Of a stretch of DNA of 64,000 bases, positions 16,407-25,387 are shown piece after piece. Location: the NCBI RefSeq assembly GCF_014198245.1, contig NZ_JACIHE010000005.1:1-64000 (forward strand). Reading direction: 5' to 3'. A model generated the notes under the pieces. That model searched no databases, was not told the origin of the DNA, and saw only the letters and a list, made by a program, of their open reading frames with translations. The position numbers and the translations under genes are program-made. The stretch is from Bradyrhizobium sp. cir1. Lineage in GTDB: Bacteria; Pseudomonadota; Alphaproteobacteria; Rhizobiales; Xanthobacteraceae. The stretch's first letter is position 1; each line of letters opens with the position of its first letter.

Positions 16407-17632
16407 CCGCTGACATCGCCGTTGATGACGTCCCCAAATCGCTCCCAGCTCTCGCCCTTGAAGCGCATCAGCTGGAGCTGCGAGATCGGAGCGAAGTCGC
16501 TCGGACTGGTATTGACCTTGACTCCCGGCAGCAGGCCGATGATTTCGACGTCCTTCAAGCTGGCCGCCTGCTTCATGACGTTCTGGCGCGTCAGGTCGTC
16601 ACCACAAGCCTTCAAGACGCGCACGAGTCCTTGCGAGGCGATGTAGGCGTACATCACATTGAAGTCGGCGCGATTGGCCTCTGGATAGTATTTGTCGAGA
16701 AACCCGTTCCAGGCCTTGACCGCGGCATCGTCTTTCCATTGCGGATCAGTGGGGTCCTTGAGGTAGATGGATGAGATGATGTCTTGCGCGTTTTCGAAGC
16801 CGGCAGGCTTGAGCACGCTTCCGATCTGGGCCGAGACGTTGTTGAGGAAGTGCAGCGGCTTCCAGCCGATCTCGGCATTCTTCTTGATCGCCTGTGCCGC
16901 GAATTTCGGCGTGCTGATGTTGAAGAACACGTCGGCGCCGGTCGCCTTGAGCTTGACGATGTGGGAGTCGATGGTCGGCTCCGAGACCTCATAGCTTTCC
17001 TCGACAAGGATCATCGAGGCGGCCTTGCTGCCGAGCCCGTCCTTGAAGCCTTTCAGATAGTCCTTGCCGTAATCGTCGTTCTGATAGAGCACGGCGATCT
17101 TGGCGTTCGGGTGGTTCTTCAGGATGTATTTGGCGTAGATGATGGATTCGCTCTGGTAGTTGGGCTGCCAGCCCATGGTCCAGGGAAACTCCTTCGGATC
17201 GTTCCACTTGGTGGCGCCGGTGGCGACGAACAGTTGCGGCACCTTCTTCGAATTCATGTACTTGTGGATCGCCGAATTCGGCGGCGTGCCGAGCGAGTTG
17301 AAGATCAACAGCACCTCGTCGCTCTCGACCAGCTTGCGCGCCTGCTCCACCGTCTTCGGCGGCGAGTAGCCGTCGTCATAGGAAATGAAGTTGATCTTGC
17401 GGCCGTTGATGCCGCCTTCCGCGTTGACCATGCGGAAATACGCTTCCTCCGTCTTGCCGATCACGCCGTAGGCGGAAGCCGGTCCGCTGTAGGGCATGAT
17501 GTTGCCGATCTTGATCTCGGTGTCGGTCGCGCCGGTATCGTACTTCTTCTGGGCCGATGCAGTGGAGGCCGAGGCCGCAATGAGCGCGAGCGCCAGTGAC
17601 GCGGCCGCAAGTTTGCCGGTGACAGCGGGCAT
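16403..17632 (-). CDS. Liv-type ABC substrate-binding protein, copy A
   Basis: This 409-residue periplasmic binding protein starts at ATG 17632, where AGGGAGA lies upstream. Residues 1-25 are a Sec signal peptide ending ASA-QKKYD. The mature start TEIKIGNIMPYSGPASAYGV is typical of type I binding proteins for branched amino acids and organic acids. It captures the ligand for the LivH/M/G/F channel encoded at 21900-25321. Copy B is the closest relative, of identical length. The residues fixing ligand choice cannot be judged without a structure. A terminator follows the gene. Confidence 0.92.
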   Translation of the reverse strand: MPAVTGKLAAASLALALIAASASTASAQKKYDTGATDTEIKIGNIMPYSGPASAYGVIGKTEEAYFRMVNAEGGINGRKINFISYDDGYSPPKTVEQARKLVESDEVLLIFNSLGTPPNSAIHKYMNSKKVPQLFVATGATKWNDPKEFPWTMGWQPNYQSESIIYAKYILKNHPNAKIAVLYQNDDYGKDYLKGFKDGLGSKAASMILVEESYEVSEPTIDSHIVKLKATGADVFFNISTPKFAAQAIKKNAEIGWKPLHFLNNVSAQIGSVLKPAGFENAQDIISSIYLKDPTDPQWKDDAAVKAWNGFLDKYYPEANRADFNVMYAYIASQGLVRVLKACGDDLTRQNVMKQAASLKDVEIIGLLPGVKVNTSPSDFAPISQLQLMRFKGESWERFGDVINGDVSG

Positions 17633-17732
17633 TCCAATCTCCCTATTTTCTTGATGAGTGTGCGTCATTTTCTTTTTGGGCTTCTTGGCGACGCGGCGGC
17701 GATTGAATACGATTTGCGTTGCAGCATCAAGG

Positions 17733-17762
17733 AAAAGCCCCTGCGAGGAGATCGCAGGGGCT
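17733..17762 (-). terminator. Rho-independent terminator of binding-protein gene B
   Basis: AGCCCCTGCGA (17736-17746) pairs with TCGCAGGGGCT (17752-17762); on the minus strand the stem runs into TTTTCC. It lies between copies B and A, so copy A is probably also transcribed on its own. Confidence 0.75.
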
Positions 17763-17798
17763 GCTTCTTTAGTAGTCATGGTCGGCCATGCCGGCCTT

Positions 17799-19028
17799 TC
17801 AGCCGCTGACGTCGCCACTGAGGACGTCACCGAACAGCTCCCAGCTTTCGCCCTTGAAGCGCATGAGCTGCACCTGGGACAGTGGAGCAAAGTCGGTGGG
17901 GCTGGTATTGGCCTTGATGCCCGGCAGCAGGCCGGCGGGTTCGAAGGCCTTGATGCTGGCTGCCTGCTTCATGACATTGGCGCGCGTCAGATCGTCGCCA
18001 CATGCCTTCAAGACGTGCTCGAGGGCCTGGGCCACGATGTAGCCGTACATCACCGCCGAATCCGTTCGGTTGGCTTCGGGATAGTACTTGTCGAGGAACG
18101 CATTCCAGGCCTTCATCGCCGGATCGTCCTTCCATTGCGGATCGGTCGGATCCTTGTAGTAGTTCGAGGAGATGATGCCTTGCGAGGCCTCGAAGCCGGC
18201 CGGCTTCATGACGCTGCCGATGGAGACCGAGACGTTGTTGAGGAAGTGCATTGGCTTCCAGCCGATCTCGTGCATCTTCTTGATCGACTGAGCCGCAAAT
18301 TTCGGCGTGGTGACGTTGAAGAATACGTCGGCATCCGTTGACTTCAGCTTGACGATGCTGGAGTCGATGGTCGGCTGCGCCACCTCGTAGCTTTCCTCGA
18401 CCACGATCATCGACTCTGCCTTGGCGCCTAGGCCGTCCTTCAGGCCTTTGACATAGTCTTTGCCGTAGTCGTCATTCTGATAGAGGATGGCTATCTTGGC
18501 GTTCGGCTTCTCCTTCAGAATGTACTTTGCATAGATGCGGGCCTCCGTCTGGTAGTTCGGCTGCCAGCCCATAGTCCACGGGAAATTCTTGGGATCATCC
18601 CATTTGGTGGCGCCGGTGGCGACGAACAGTTGCGGTACCTTCTTCGAGTTCATGTATTTCTGGATCGCCGTGTTGGGCGGCGTGCCGAGCGATTGGAAGA
18701 TCAGCAGCGCCTCGTCGCTCTCGACCAGCTTGCGCGCCTGCTCCACCGTCTTCGGCGGGGAATAGGCGTCGTCATAGCTGATGAAGTTGATCTTGCGGCC
18801 GTTGATGCCGCCCTCGGCGTTGATCTTGCGGAAATAGGCCTCCTCGGTCTTGCCGATCACGCCGTAGGCGGAGGCTGGTCCGCTGTAGGGCATGATGTTG
18901 CCGATCTTGATTTCGGTGTCGGATGCGCCGGTGTCGTACTTCTTCTGCGCGAACGCGGTCGTGGACAGGGTGGCAGCGAGCACGAGGGCAGCCGAGAAGG
19001 CCCCCAATCGCACATGCATTGCAGGCAT
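17799..19028 (-). CDS. Liv-type ABC substrate-binding protein, copy B
   Basis: The 409-residue protein has a Sec signal peptide ending TAFA-QKKYD and a mature part closely similar to copies A, C and D (shared GNIMPYSGPASAYGVIGKTE). ATG 19028 follows AGGGAGATCAAG. Signal peptides and C termini differ more than the core. It is flanked by intergenic DNA on both sides and has its own terminator, which suggests separate or graded expression within the cluster. Confidence 0.92.
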   Translation of the reverse strand: MPAMHVRLGAFSAALVLAATLSTTAFAQKKYDTGASDTEIKIGNIMPYSGPASAYGVIGKTEEAYFRKINAEGGINGRKINFISYDDAYSPPKTVEQARKLVESDEALLIFQSLGTPPNTAIQKYMNSKKVPQLFVATGATKWDDPKNFPWTMGWQPNYQTEARIYAKYILKEKPNAKIAILYQNDDYGKDYVKGLKDGLGAKAESMIVVEESYEVAQPTIDSSIVKLKSTDADVFFNVTTPKFAAQSIKKMHEIGWKPMHFLNNVSVSIGSVMKPAGFEASQGIISSNYYKDPTDPQWKDDPAMKAWNAFLDKYYPEANRTDSAVMYGYIVAQALEHVLKACGDDLTRANVMKQAASIKAFEPAGLLPGIKANTSPTDFAPLSQVQLMRFKGESWELFGDVLSGDVSG

Positions 19029-19285
19029 CTTGATCTCCCTAGGTAGGTTTGAATGTGCCGTTTTCTTGATCGGAAGCGATCGTTGCGCGTCGCTCCGGCA
19101 CATATTGAATACCCTTCCCGGACGGCCAGCAAGGAGAACGCCCCGCCCGAGCTGTCGCAGCGGGACCCTCTTTTTTCGAGACGATGTGGAATATTCCGAC
19201 GCGCGAGATGGGATGCGCCGTCAATCCGCTGCGCAGAAGTTGTCCTGTGAAATTTGAGCTATTTTGAATTGCGCGCTTGCAGCGC

Positions 19286-20512
19286 TCAGTGGTTCATCTC
19301 GCTCGAGATGACGTCGCCGAATAGCTCCCATTTCTTGCCCTTGAAGCGCATCATCTGGAGCTGCTCGATCGGGGCGAAATTATCAGATGCGGTGTTGATC
19401 TTGATGCCGGGCAGCAGCGTGTCGGGCTCGAAATCCCTGATGCTGGCGGCCTGCTTCATGACGTTCTCGCGGGTGAGATCGTCGCCGCACATCTGCAGCA
19501 CCTTCACCATGGTCTGGGCCGCGGCATAGCCGAACACCACGCCCGCATCGAGCTTGTTGGCCTTGGGCTCGTACTGCGCGAGGAAACTGTAGAACTTCTT
19601 CATGCCGTCATCGGCGTTCCACTGCGGGTCGGAGCCGTCCTTGGTGTAGGTGGCCGACAGGACGCCTTGCGAGATCTCGAGGCCCGCCGGCTCCAGCACG
19701 CCGCCGACCGAGGCCGAGACATTGGAGATGATGTGGAGCGGATGCCAGCTGATCTCGGCCGCCTTCTTGATCGCCTGTGCTGCAAATTTCGGGGTGGTGA
19801 TGCTGATGAAGACGTCGGCGCCCGAGGCCTTCAGTTTCACGACGTGGTCGTCGATCGCGGGCTCCGAGGTGTCGTAGCTCTCCTCCAGCACGATCATCGA
19901 GGCCTTGGGCCCGAGGCCCTCCTTCAGTCCTTTCAGATAGTCCTTGCCGAAATCGTCGTTCTGATAGAGCAGGCCGATCTTGGCGTCCGGCTTCTCCTTC
20001 ATGATGTATTTTGCGTAGATGCGTGCCTCGCTCGCGTAGCTCGGCTGCCAGCCCATGGTCCAGGGATATTGCCTGGGGTCGTTCCACTTCGAGGCGCCGC
20101 TCGCCACGAACAATTGCGGCACCTTCTTCTCGTTCATGTATTTGCGGATCGCGCCATTGGTCGAGGTGCCGAGCGAGCCGAAGATCAGCAGCACCCCGTC
20201 GCTCTCGACCAGCTTGCGCGCCTGCTCCGCCGTCTTCGGCGGCGAATAGCCGTCGTCGTAGGAGATGAACTTGATCTTGCGGCCGTTGATGCCGCCCTCG
20301 GCATTGATCTTGTTGAAATAGGCTTCCTCGGTCCTGCCGATCGCGGCATAGGCGGAGGCCGGCCCGCTATAGGGCATGATGTTGCCTATTCTGATCTCGG
20401 TATCGGAAGCGCCGCTGTCGTATTTCTTCTGCGCCTGTGCCGGGCTGCTCATTGCAGTGCACAACGCGAATGCGGCCAGGAGGGCCGCAACCTGAAATCG
20501 AACGGCAGTCAT
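19286..20512 (-). CDS. Liv-type ABC substrate-binding protein, copy C
   Basis: The 408-residue paralog has a signal peptide ending AQA-QKKYD and the core GNIMPYSGPASAYAAIGRTE. GGGAGAACA precedes ATG 20512. It ends SSEMNH where the others end in SGDVSG or ASE. Several substitutions in otherwise invariant stretches (for example YDDGYSPPKTAEQA, and TSTNGAIRKYMNEKK for TPPNSAIHKYMNSKK) suggest a different ligand. A GC stem with flanking runs at about 19140-19175 may be a decayed terminator. Confidence 0.92.
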   Translation of the reverse strand: MTAVRFQVAALLAAFALCTAMSSPAQAQKKYDSGASDTEIRIGNIMPYSGPASAYAAIGRTEEAYFNKINAEGGINGRKIKFISYDDGYSPPKTAEQARKLVESDGVLLIFGSLGTSTNGAIRKYMNEKKVPQLFVASGASKWNDPRQYPWTMGWQPSYASEARIYAKYIMKEKPDAKIGLLYQNDDFGKDYLKGLKEGLGPKASMIVLEESYDTSEPAIDDHVVKLKASGADVFISITTPKFAAQAIKKAAEISWHPLHIISNVSASVGGVLEPAGLEISQGVLSATYTKDGSDPQWNADDGMKKFYSFLAQYEPKANKLDAGVVFGYAAAQTMVKVLQMCGDDLTRENVMKQAASIRDFEPDTLLPGIKINTASDNFAPIEQLQMMRFKGKKWELFGDVISSEMNH

Positions 20513-20572
20513 TGTTCTCCCACCCCGGCTGGATCGGCGCCGCATTGAACAAGATTGGCGCCGGACGTCAAC

Positions 20573-20601
20573 AAAAAGCCCCCGCGATCGCTCGCGGGGG
20601 C
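20573..20601 (-). terminator. Rho-independent terminator of binding-protein gene D
   Basis: GCCCCCGCGA (20578-20587) pairs with TCGCGGGGGC (20592-20601); read leftward it is followed by TTTTTG. It separates copy D from copy C. Confidence 0.78.
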
Positions 20602-20632
20602 CTATCGATGCCAGGACTATGACGTCAGCGTG

Positions 20633-21868
20633 TCACTCGGAGGCGACGTCGCCGCTGATGATCTCGCCGAACAGTTCCCACTTCTCGCCCTTGAAGCGCT
20701 GCATTTGCAGCTGCGCGATCGGGGCGAAGTCGGTGGCGCTGGTGTTGAGCTTGACGCCGGGCAGCATGGTGTCCGGGGCAAAATCCTTCAGCGAGGCCGC
20801 CTGCTTCATCAGGTTGGGGCGGGTGAGGTCGTCACCGCACATCTCCAGGACCTTGGCCAGGGTCGACGCTGCACCATAGCCGTAGACCATGGCGGTGTCG
20901 GTCTTGTCGGCGCCCGGCATGTACTTGTCGACGAACTCGTTCCACTTCTTCATGCCGGGGTCGTTGGCCCACTGCGGATCCGTCGAATCCTTGGCGTAGG
21001 CCGCCGACAGCACGCCCTGGGCGTTCTCGAAGCCAGCCGGCTTCATCACGCTGCCCACCGAGATCGAGACGTTGGTCAGGATCTGGAGCGGCTTCCAGCT
21101 GAGCTCGGCAGTCTTCTTGATGGTCTGCGCCGCGAACTTCGGGGTCGCATAGATCAGCAGCACGTCGGGATTGGCGGCCTTGATCTTGACGATGTGGCCG
21201 TCGATCGACGGCTCGGAGACCTCATAGCTCTCTTCCATGATGATCATGGAGGAGGCCTTGGCGCCGAGGCCGTCCTTGGTGCCCTTGAGGTAGTCTTTGC
21301 CGAAATCGTCGTTCTGGTAGAGGATCGCGACCTTGGCGTCCGGCTTCTCCTTCATCAGCCATTTCGCGTAGATCTGCGCTTCGCTCTGGTAGGAGGGCTG
21401 CCAGCCCATGGTCCAGGGGAAGTTCTTCGGATCGTTCCACTTGGTGGCGCCGGTGGCGACGAACAGCTGCGGGATCTTCTTGGCGTTCAGGTACTTCTGG
21501 ATCGCAGAGTTCGAGGGCGTGCCGAGCGGGTTGAACACGGCCAGCACCTCGTCGCTCTCGACCAGCTTGCGGACCTGCTCGACCGCCTTGGGCGGCGAAT
21601 AGGCGTCGTCATAGGTGACGAAGTTGACCTTGCGGCCGTTGATGCCGCCCTTGTCGTTGATCATCTTGAAATAGGCTTCTTCGGTCTTGCCGATGATGCC
21701 GTAAGCCGACGCCGGACCGCTGTACGGCATGATGTTGCCGATCTTGATCTCGGTATCGGAAGCGCCGGTATCATATTTCTTTTGAGCAAATGCCGTGCCG
21801 GAGTTGAAAGTGATGGCCGCCGTTGCCGTGACCAGCGCGGCGGCTCGCAGTGTTCTTCCAAAAGACAA
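20633..21868 (-). CDS. Liv-type ABC substrate-binding protein, copy D
   Basis: This is the copy next to the membrane genes, 411 residues. No ATG precedes the signal peptide in frame; TTG 21868 is chosen because AAGGAG lies seven bases upstream and it yields a normal signal sequence (SFGRTLRAAALVTATAAITF, ending AFA-QKKYD). The mature part matches the other three copies. It begins 31 bases after the LivM-like gene and is probably the original binding protein of the operon, with copies C, B and A added by tandem duplication. Confidence 0.9.
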   Translation of the reverse strand: MSFGRTLRAAALVTATAAITFNSGTAFAQKKYDTGASDTEIKIGNIMPYSGPASAYGIIGKTEEAYFKMINDKGGINGRKVNFVTYDDAYSPPKAVEQVRKLVESDEVLAVFNPLGTPSNSAIQKYLNAKKIPQLFVATGATKWNDPKNFPWTMGWQPSYQSEAQIYAKWLMKEKPDAKVAILYQNDDFGKDYLKGTKDGLGAKASSMIIMEESYEVSEPSIDGHIVKIKAANPDVLLIYATPKFAAQTIKKTAELSWKPLQILTNVSISVGSVMKPAGFENAQGVLSAAYAKDSTDPQWANDPGMKKWNEFVDKYMPGADKTDTAMVYGYGAASTLAKVLEMCGDDLTRPNLMKQAASLKDFAPDTMLPGVKLNTSATDFAPIAQLQMQRFKGEKWELFGEIISGDVASE

Positions 21869-21899
21869 TTCGGGTCTCCTTTGTACGATTAAACGGGGT

Positions 21900-22919
21900 T
21901 CAATTCTTTCTGAGCTTTCCAGCGAGTTGCTGGCCCAGGATTGCGACCTGCCTTGCGCCATGCGGCACGAGGTAGATGACGAGGAACAGGAGCACGCCGA
22001 ACACGGCGCCGGAGAGGCCCTTGGAGATGCTCTCCGCCATGTTCGGCACGAAGATGATGAAGGCCGCACCGACGAACGAGCCGGGCAGCCAGCCGACGCC
22101 GCCAACCACCATGCCGAGGAACAGCGAGATCGCGAGCGTGATGGTGTAGCTGTCGGGCGCGACGAACTGCACCGCGATGGCGCCGAGCGAGCCGGCGATA
22201 CCAGTGATCGCCGCGGACACGCCGAAGGCCAGCGTCTTGTAGAGCGCGACGTTGACACCCATCGAGGAGGCCGCGATCTCGTTGTCGCGGATCGCCATGA
22301 AGGCGCGGCCCGAGCGGGAGCGCAGCAGGTTCACCGCGAAGATGTAGATCGCAATCGTCACGACGAGCGTGAAGTAATACAGCCACATGTCCTGCGACAT
22401 CGGCAAGCCGAACGGCGCGTCGGGCTTGGTGACGACAAGGCCCTGCACGCCGCCGGTCCAGTGCTCGAGGAAGTTCAGCTTCAGGAGCTGCGGCATCGCG
22501 GTGGCGAGCGCGAAGGTCGCGAGCGCGAGATAGACGCCCGACAGCCGCAGGGCCGGTTTGCCGAAAAGGTAACCGAATCCGAAGCAGACCACGGCGGAAA
22601 TCGGAATGGTAAGTGCGTAGTTGATGTTGGCGTGCTCCATCAGCACTGCCGAAGTGTAGGCGCCGACCGCGTAGAACGCGCTCTGGCCGAGCGAGAACTG
22701 ACCCGAGCCGCCGGTCAGGATGTTCAGCGCCAGCACGGCGAGCCCGTAGATCAGGAGCATCGTCATCTGGAAGATGACGAAGTTCTTGACGAAGACGGGC
22801 GCGATCACAAGCGCGGCGAGCACCACCAGCGAGGTGCCGGTGCCCAGCGTCATGGCCCGCTTCGGAACGGCCTCAACCGCCTGGTGGCCTTCTGCAACGA
22901 CTTCTTCTGCAGCGCTCAT
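21900..22919 (-). CDS. Liv-type ABC transporter permease (LivM-like)
   Basis: The 339-residue integral membrane protein has the LivM hallmarks LNILTGGSGQFSLGQSAFYA and GRAFMAIRDNEIAASSMGVN, the latter forming the cytoplasmic coupling loop that contacts the ATPase. Before the first membrane segment there is a 25-residue acidic N terminus. ATG 22919 lies two bases past the stop of the LivH-like gene; a TTG at 22925 is a less likely start. It forms the channel with the LivH-like subunit. Confidence 0.92.
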   Translation of the reverse strand: MSAAEEVVAEGHQAVEAVPKRAMTLGTGTSLVVLAALVIAPVFVKNFVIFQMTMLLIYGLAVLALNILTGGSGQFSLGQSAFYAVGAYTSAVLMEHANINYALTIPISAVVCFGFGYLFGKPALRLSGVYLALATFALATAMPQLLKLNFLEHWTGGVQGLVVTKPDAPFGLPMSQDMWLYYFTLVVTIAIYIFAVNLLRSRSGRAFMAIRDNEIAASSMGVNVALYKTLAFGVSAAITGIAGSLGAIAVQFVAPDSYTITLAISLFLGMVVGGVGWLPGSFVGAAFIIFVPNMAESISKGLSGAVFGVLLFLVIYLVPHGARQVAILGQQLAGKLRKN

Positions 22920-22921
22920 GA

Positions 22922-23800
22922 TCAAACTCGCTTGACGATGTGCCGGCCGAACAGGCCAGCGGGTTTGACGACCAGGACCGAGATGATCAGCGCAAGCGCG
23001 ATCGGAAGCTTCAGCTCGTTGCCCACGCCGGGGATGTAGGTGCCGGCGAGGTTTTCGAAGATGCCGACCAGGAAGCCGCCGACCACCGCGCCGAACGGGC
23101 TGGTGAGGCCGCCGAGCACCGCGGCGGCGAAGCCGTAGATCAGCACGCCGCCCATCATGTTGGGCTCCAGGAACACCACGGGAGCAATCAGCATGCCGGC
23201 GATCGAGCCGATCGCCGAGGCCATGCCCCAGCCCAGCGCGATCATCCAGCTCGTGTTGATGCCGACGAGGCGAGCCGATTCAGGCACCGAGGCGGCCGCG
23301 CGCATCGCAAGGCCGATGCGGGTGTACTGGAAAAAGAAGTAGAGGCCGAACAGCAGCAGCACGGTGACGCCGATCATGCCGGCCTGGTGGGTCGAGATCA
23401 GCTGGCTGCCCAGGAACGGTGCGGAGCCGAACGGGGTCGGGTATTGCTTGATGGTGAAGTCCCAGATCAGGCCGGCCGATGAGTTGATGATCGCGAACAG
23501 CGCGATGAAGCCGGCGACGTTGGTCAGGATCGGCGCCTTGGCGAGCGGCTTGAACAGGATGCGCTCGATCGCGATGCCACCGATGAAGGAGAACGCCAGC
23601 GTGATCACGAACGCGGCCCAGTAGGGGATGCCCCACTGCATCAGCTGCCAGGAGATGAAGGTCGAGAACATCGCCATCTCGCCCTGCGCGAAGTTGAGAT
23701 GGTCGATGGCCTGGTAGATCATCACCACGGCGAGCGCCATGCAGGCGTAGATCGCGCCCGTGGCGATGCCGGCCAGGACCTGGTTGGTAAACAGCTCCAT
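22922..23800 (-). CDS. Liv-type ABC transporter permease (LivH-like)
   Basis: The 292-residue membrane protein starts MELFTNQVLAGIATGAIYAC, the standard LivH opening, and has the HLNFAQGEMAMFSTFISWQL motif. ATG 23800 follows GAGGGAG; the longer open frame to 23869 adds an unrelated polar N terminus. It is preceded by the LivF-like gene with 13 bases between them and is followed directly by the LivM-like gene. Confidence 0.92.
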   Translation of the reverse strand: MELFTNQVLAGIATGAIYACMALAVVMIYQAIDHLNFAQGEMAMFSTFISWQLMQWGIPYWAAFVITLAFSFIGGIAIERILFKPLAKAPILTNVAGFIALFAIINSSAGLIWDFTIKQYPTPFGSAPFLGSQLISTHQAGMIGVTVLLLFGLYFFFQYTRIGLAMRAAASVPESARLVGINTSWMIALGWGMASAIGSIAGMLIAPVVFLEPNMMGGVLIYGFAAAVLGGLTSPFGAVVGGFLVGIFENLAGTYIPGVGNELKLPIALALIISVLVVKPAGLFGRHIVKRV

Positions 23801-23813
23801 TGTCCCGGCTCCC

Positions 23814-24527
23814 TCAGTAACCCAGATAGGATTTGCGGATTTCTTCGTTGTTCGCGATGTCCTTGGCATTGCCCGACATCACGATGCGGCCGGTTTCGAT
23901 CACATAGGCATGGTCGGCGAGCTCGAGCGCGAGCTGGGCGTTCTGCTCGACCACCAGGATCGACACCTTGTCCTCGCGGTTGATCTTGCCGAGGATGCCG
24001 AACAGGTCGCGCACCACCAGCGGCGCGAGGCCGAAGGAGGGCTCGTCCAGCAGCATCAGTCGCGGCCGCAGCATCAGGGCACGGGCGACCGCGAGCATCT
24101 GCTGCTCGCCGCCGGAGAGCGTGCCGGCCTGCTGGGTGTGGCGCTGCTTCAACACCGGGAAATGTGCATACATGCGCTCGATGTCGGAGACGATGCCGGC
24201 GCTGTCCTTGCGGGTGATGGCCCCGAGCTGGAGGTTCTCCTCCACCGTCATGGTGGTGAAGGTGCCGCGGCCCTGCGGTACATGGGCGATGCCGAACCGC
24301 ACGATGCTCTCGGTGGAACGGTTGTTGAGCGGCTTGCCGTCGAACTCGATGCCGCCGGTGGAGCGCACCATGTTGCAGATCGCGCGCAGCGTCGTGGTCT
24401 TGCCGGCGCCGTTGGCACCGAGCAGCGTCGTCAGCGAGCCCTCGTTCAGCGAGAACGACAGGCCATGGAGCGCCTGGACCTGGCCGTAATAGGCGCGCAG
24501 GTCCTTGACGTTGAGCAGTGTCGTCAT
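23814..24527 (-). CDS. Liv-type ABC transporter ATP-binding protein (LivF-like)
   Basis: The 237-residue ATPase has Walker A GANGAGKTT near residue 35, signature LSGGEQQM near 135 and Walker B LMLLDEPSFGLAP. This is the LivF branch. The ATG overlaps the TGA of the LivG-like gene (24524-24527). It pairs with that ATPase to form the two nucleotide sites of the transporter. Confidence 0.93.
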   Translation of the reverse strand: MTTLLNVKDLRAYYGQVQALHGLSFSLNEGSLTTLLGANGAGKTTTLRAICNMVRSTGGIEFDGKPLNNRSTESIVRFGIAHVPQGRGTFTTMTVEENLQLGAITRKDSAGIVSDIERMYAHFPVLKQRHTQQAGTLSGGEQQMLAVARALMLRPRLMLLDEPSFGLAPLVVRDLFGILGKINREDKVSILVVEQNAQLALELADHAYVIETGRIVMSGNAKDIANNEEIRKSYLGY

Positions 24528-25321
24528 TGGTCCTTGCTCCCGAGATAGGCCTTGATGACGTCGGGGTCCGCCTGCACCTGGGCGGGCGTGCCTTCCGCGA
24601 GCTTCTTGCCGAAATTCAGCGCGACGACGTGGTCGGCGATCGACATCACGAGGCCCATGTGATGCTCGACCAGCAGTACCGTCATGTGGCGCTCGTCACG
24701 GATTTTGCGGATGAGGTCGCCGAGCACATAGACTTCCTCATGGTTGAGGCCGCCGGCGGGCTCGTCGAGCAGCAGGATTTTCGGATCGGCCGCCAATGCG
24801 CGCGCCAGCTCGACGCGCTTCTGCGTGCCGAAGGGCAGGCCTGACACCATGGTGTGGGCGACGTCCTCGAGATCGAGATAGGCGAGGATCTCGTGCACCT
24901 TCTTGTTGACGCTGGTCTCGCTGCGCCGGACCCACGCCAGTTTCAGGGAGTCGCTGATGATGTCGCTGGAGGTCTTCGAATGGGCGCCGACGCGGACGTT
25001 GTCCATCACCGAGAGGTTCGGAAACAGCGCGACGTTCTGGAAGGTGCGGCCGATGCCGATCTCGGCGATCCGGTGCGGCGGGCGCGACAGGATGCTGACA
25101 CCCTCCATCAGGATGTCGCCGGACGACGGCTGATACAGCCGCGAGAGGCAGTTGAAGAGCGTTGTCTTGCCGGCGCCGTTGGGGCCGATCAATCCGAGGA
25201 TCTGGCCCTTGTGCATGTTGAAGGACACGCCGTTGAGCGCGATGATGCCGCCGAACACGACGCTGACGTCGCGAACCGCGAGCAGGGGCGATGTACCCTG
25301 CGCGAGCTGTGCCTGCGTCAT
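24524..25321 (-). CDS. Liv-type ABC transporter ATP-binding protein (LivG-like)
   Basis: The 265-residue ATPase has Walker A GPNGAGKTT, and Walker B ILLLDEPAGGLNHEE, whose GGLNHEE sequence is typical of LivG. In place of a classical LSGGQ signature it has SGLPFGTQKRVELA, as LivG proteins do. ATG 25321 follows GGGCGAGACGAG. It is the first gene of an eight-gene leftward cluster and is read in the same direction as the IclR gene just upstream at 25388-26254. Confidence 0.92.
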   Translation of the reverse strand: MTQAQLAQGTSPLLAVRDVSVVFGGIIALNGVSFNMHKGQILGLIGPNGAGKTTLFNCLSRLYQPSSGDILMEGVSILSRPPHRIAEIGIGRTFQNVALFPNLSVMDNVRVGAHSKTSSDIISDSLKLAWVRRSETSVNKKVHEILAYLDLEDVAHTMVSGLPFGTQKRVELARALAADPKILLLDEPAGGLNHEEVYVLGDLIRKIRDERHMTVLLVEHHMGLVMSIADHVVALNFGKKLAEGTPAQVQADPDVIKAYLGSKDQ

Positions 25322-25387
25322 CTCGTCTCGCCCACAACGTTCAGTGGGCGAAGGGGCGATGCGAACCGCTCCCTGCAACGACAAAGG

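Noticed and set aside
19120..19180. A terminator after binding-protein gene C
   Set aside because: The CCCGC/GCGGG stem is short and the T-run lies on the strand with no upstream gene; I mention it only as a possible decayed copy.
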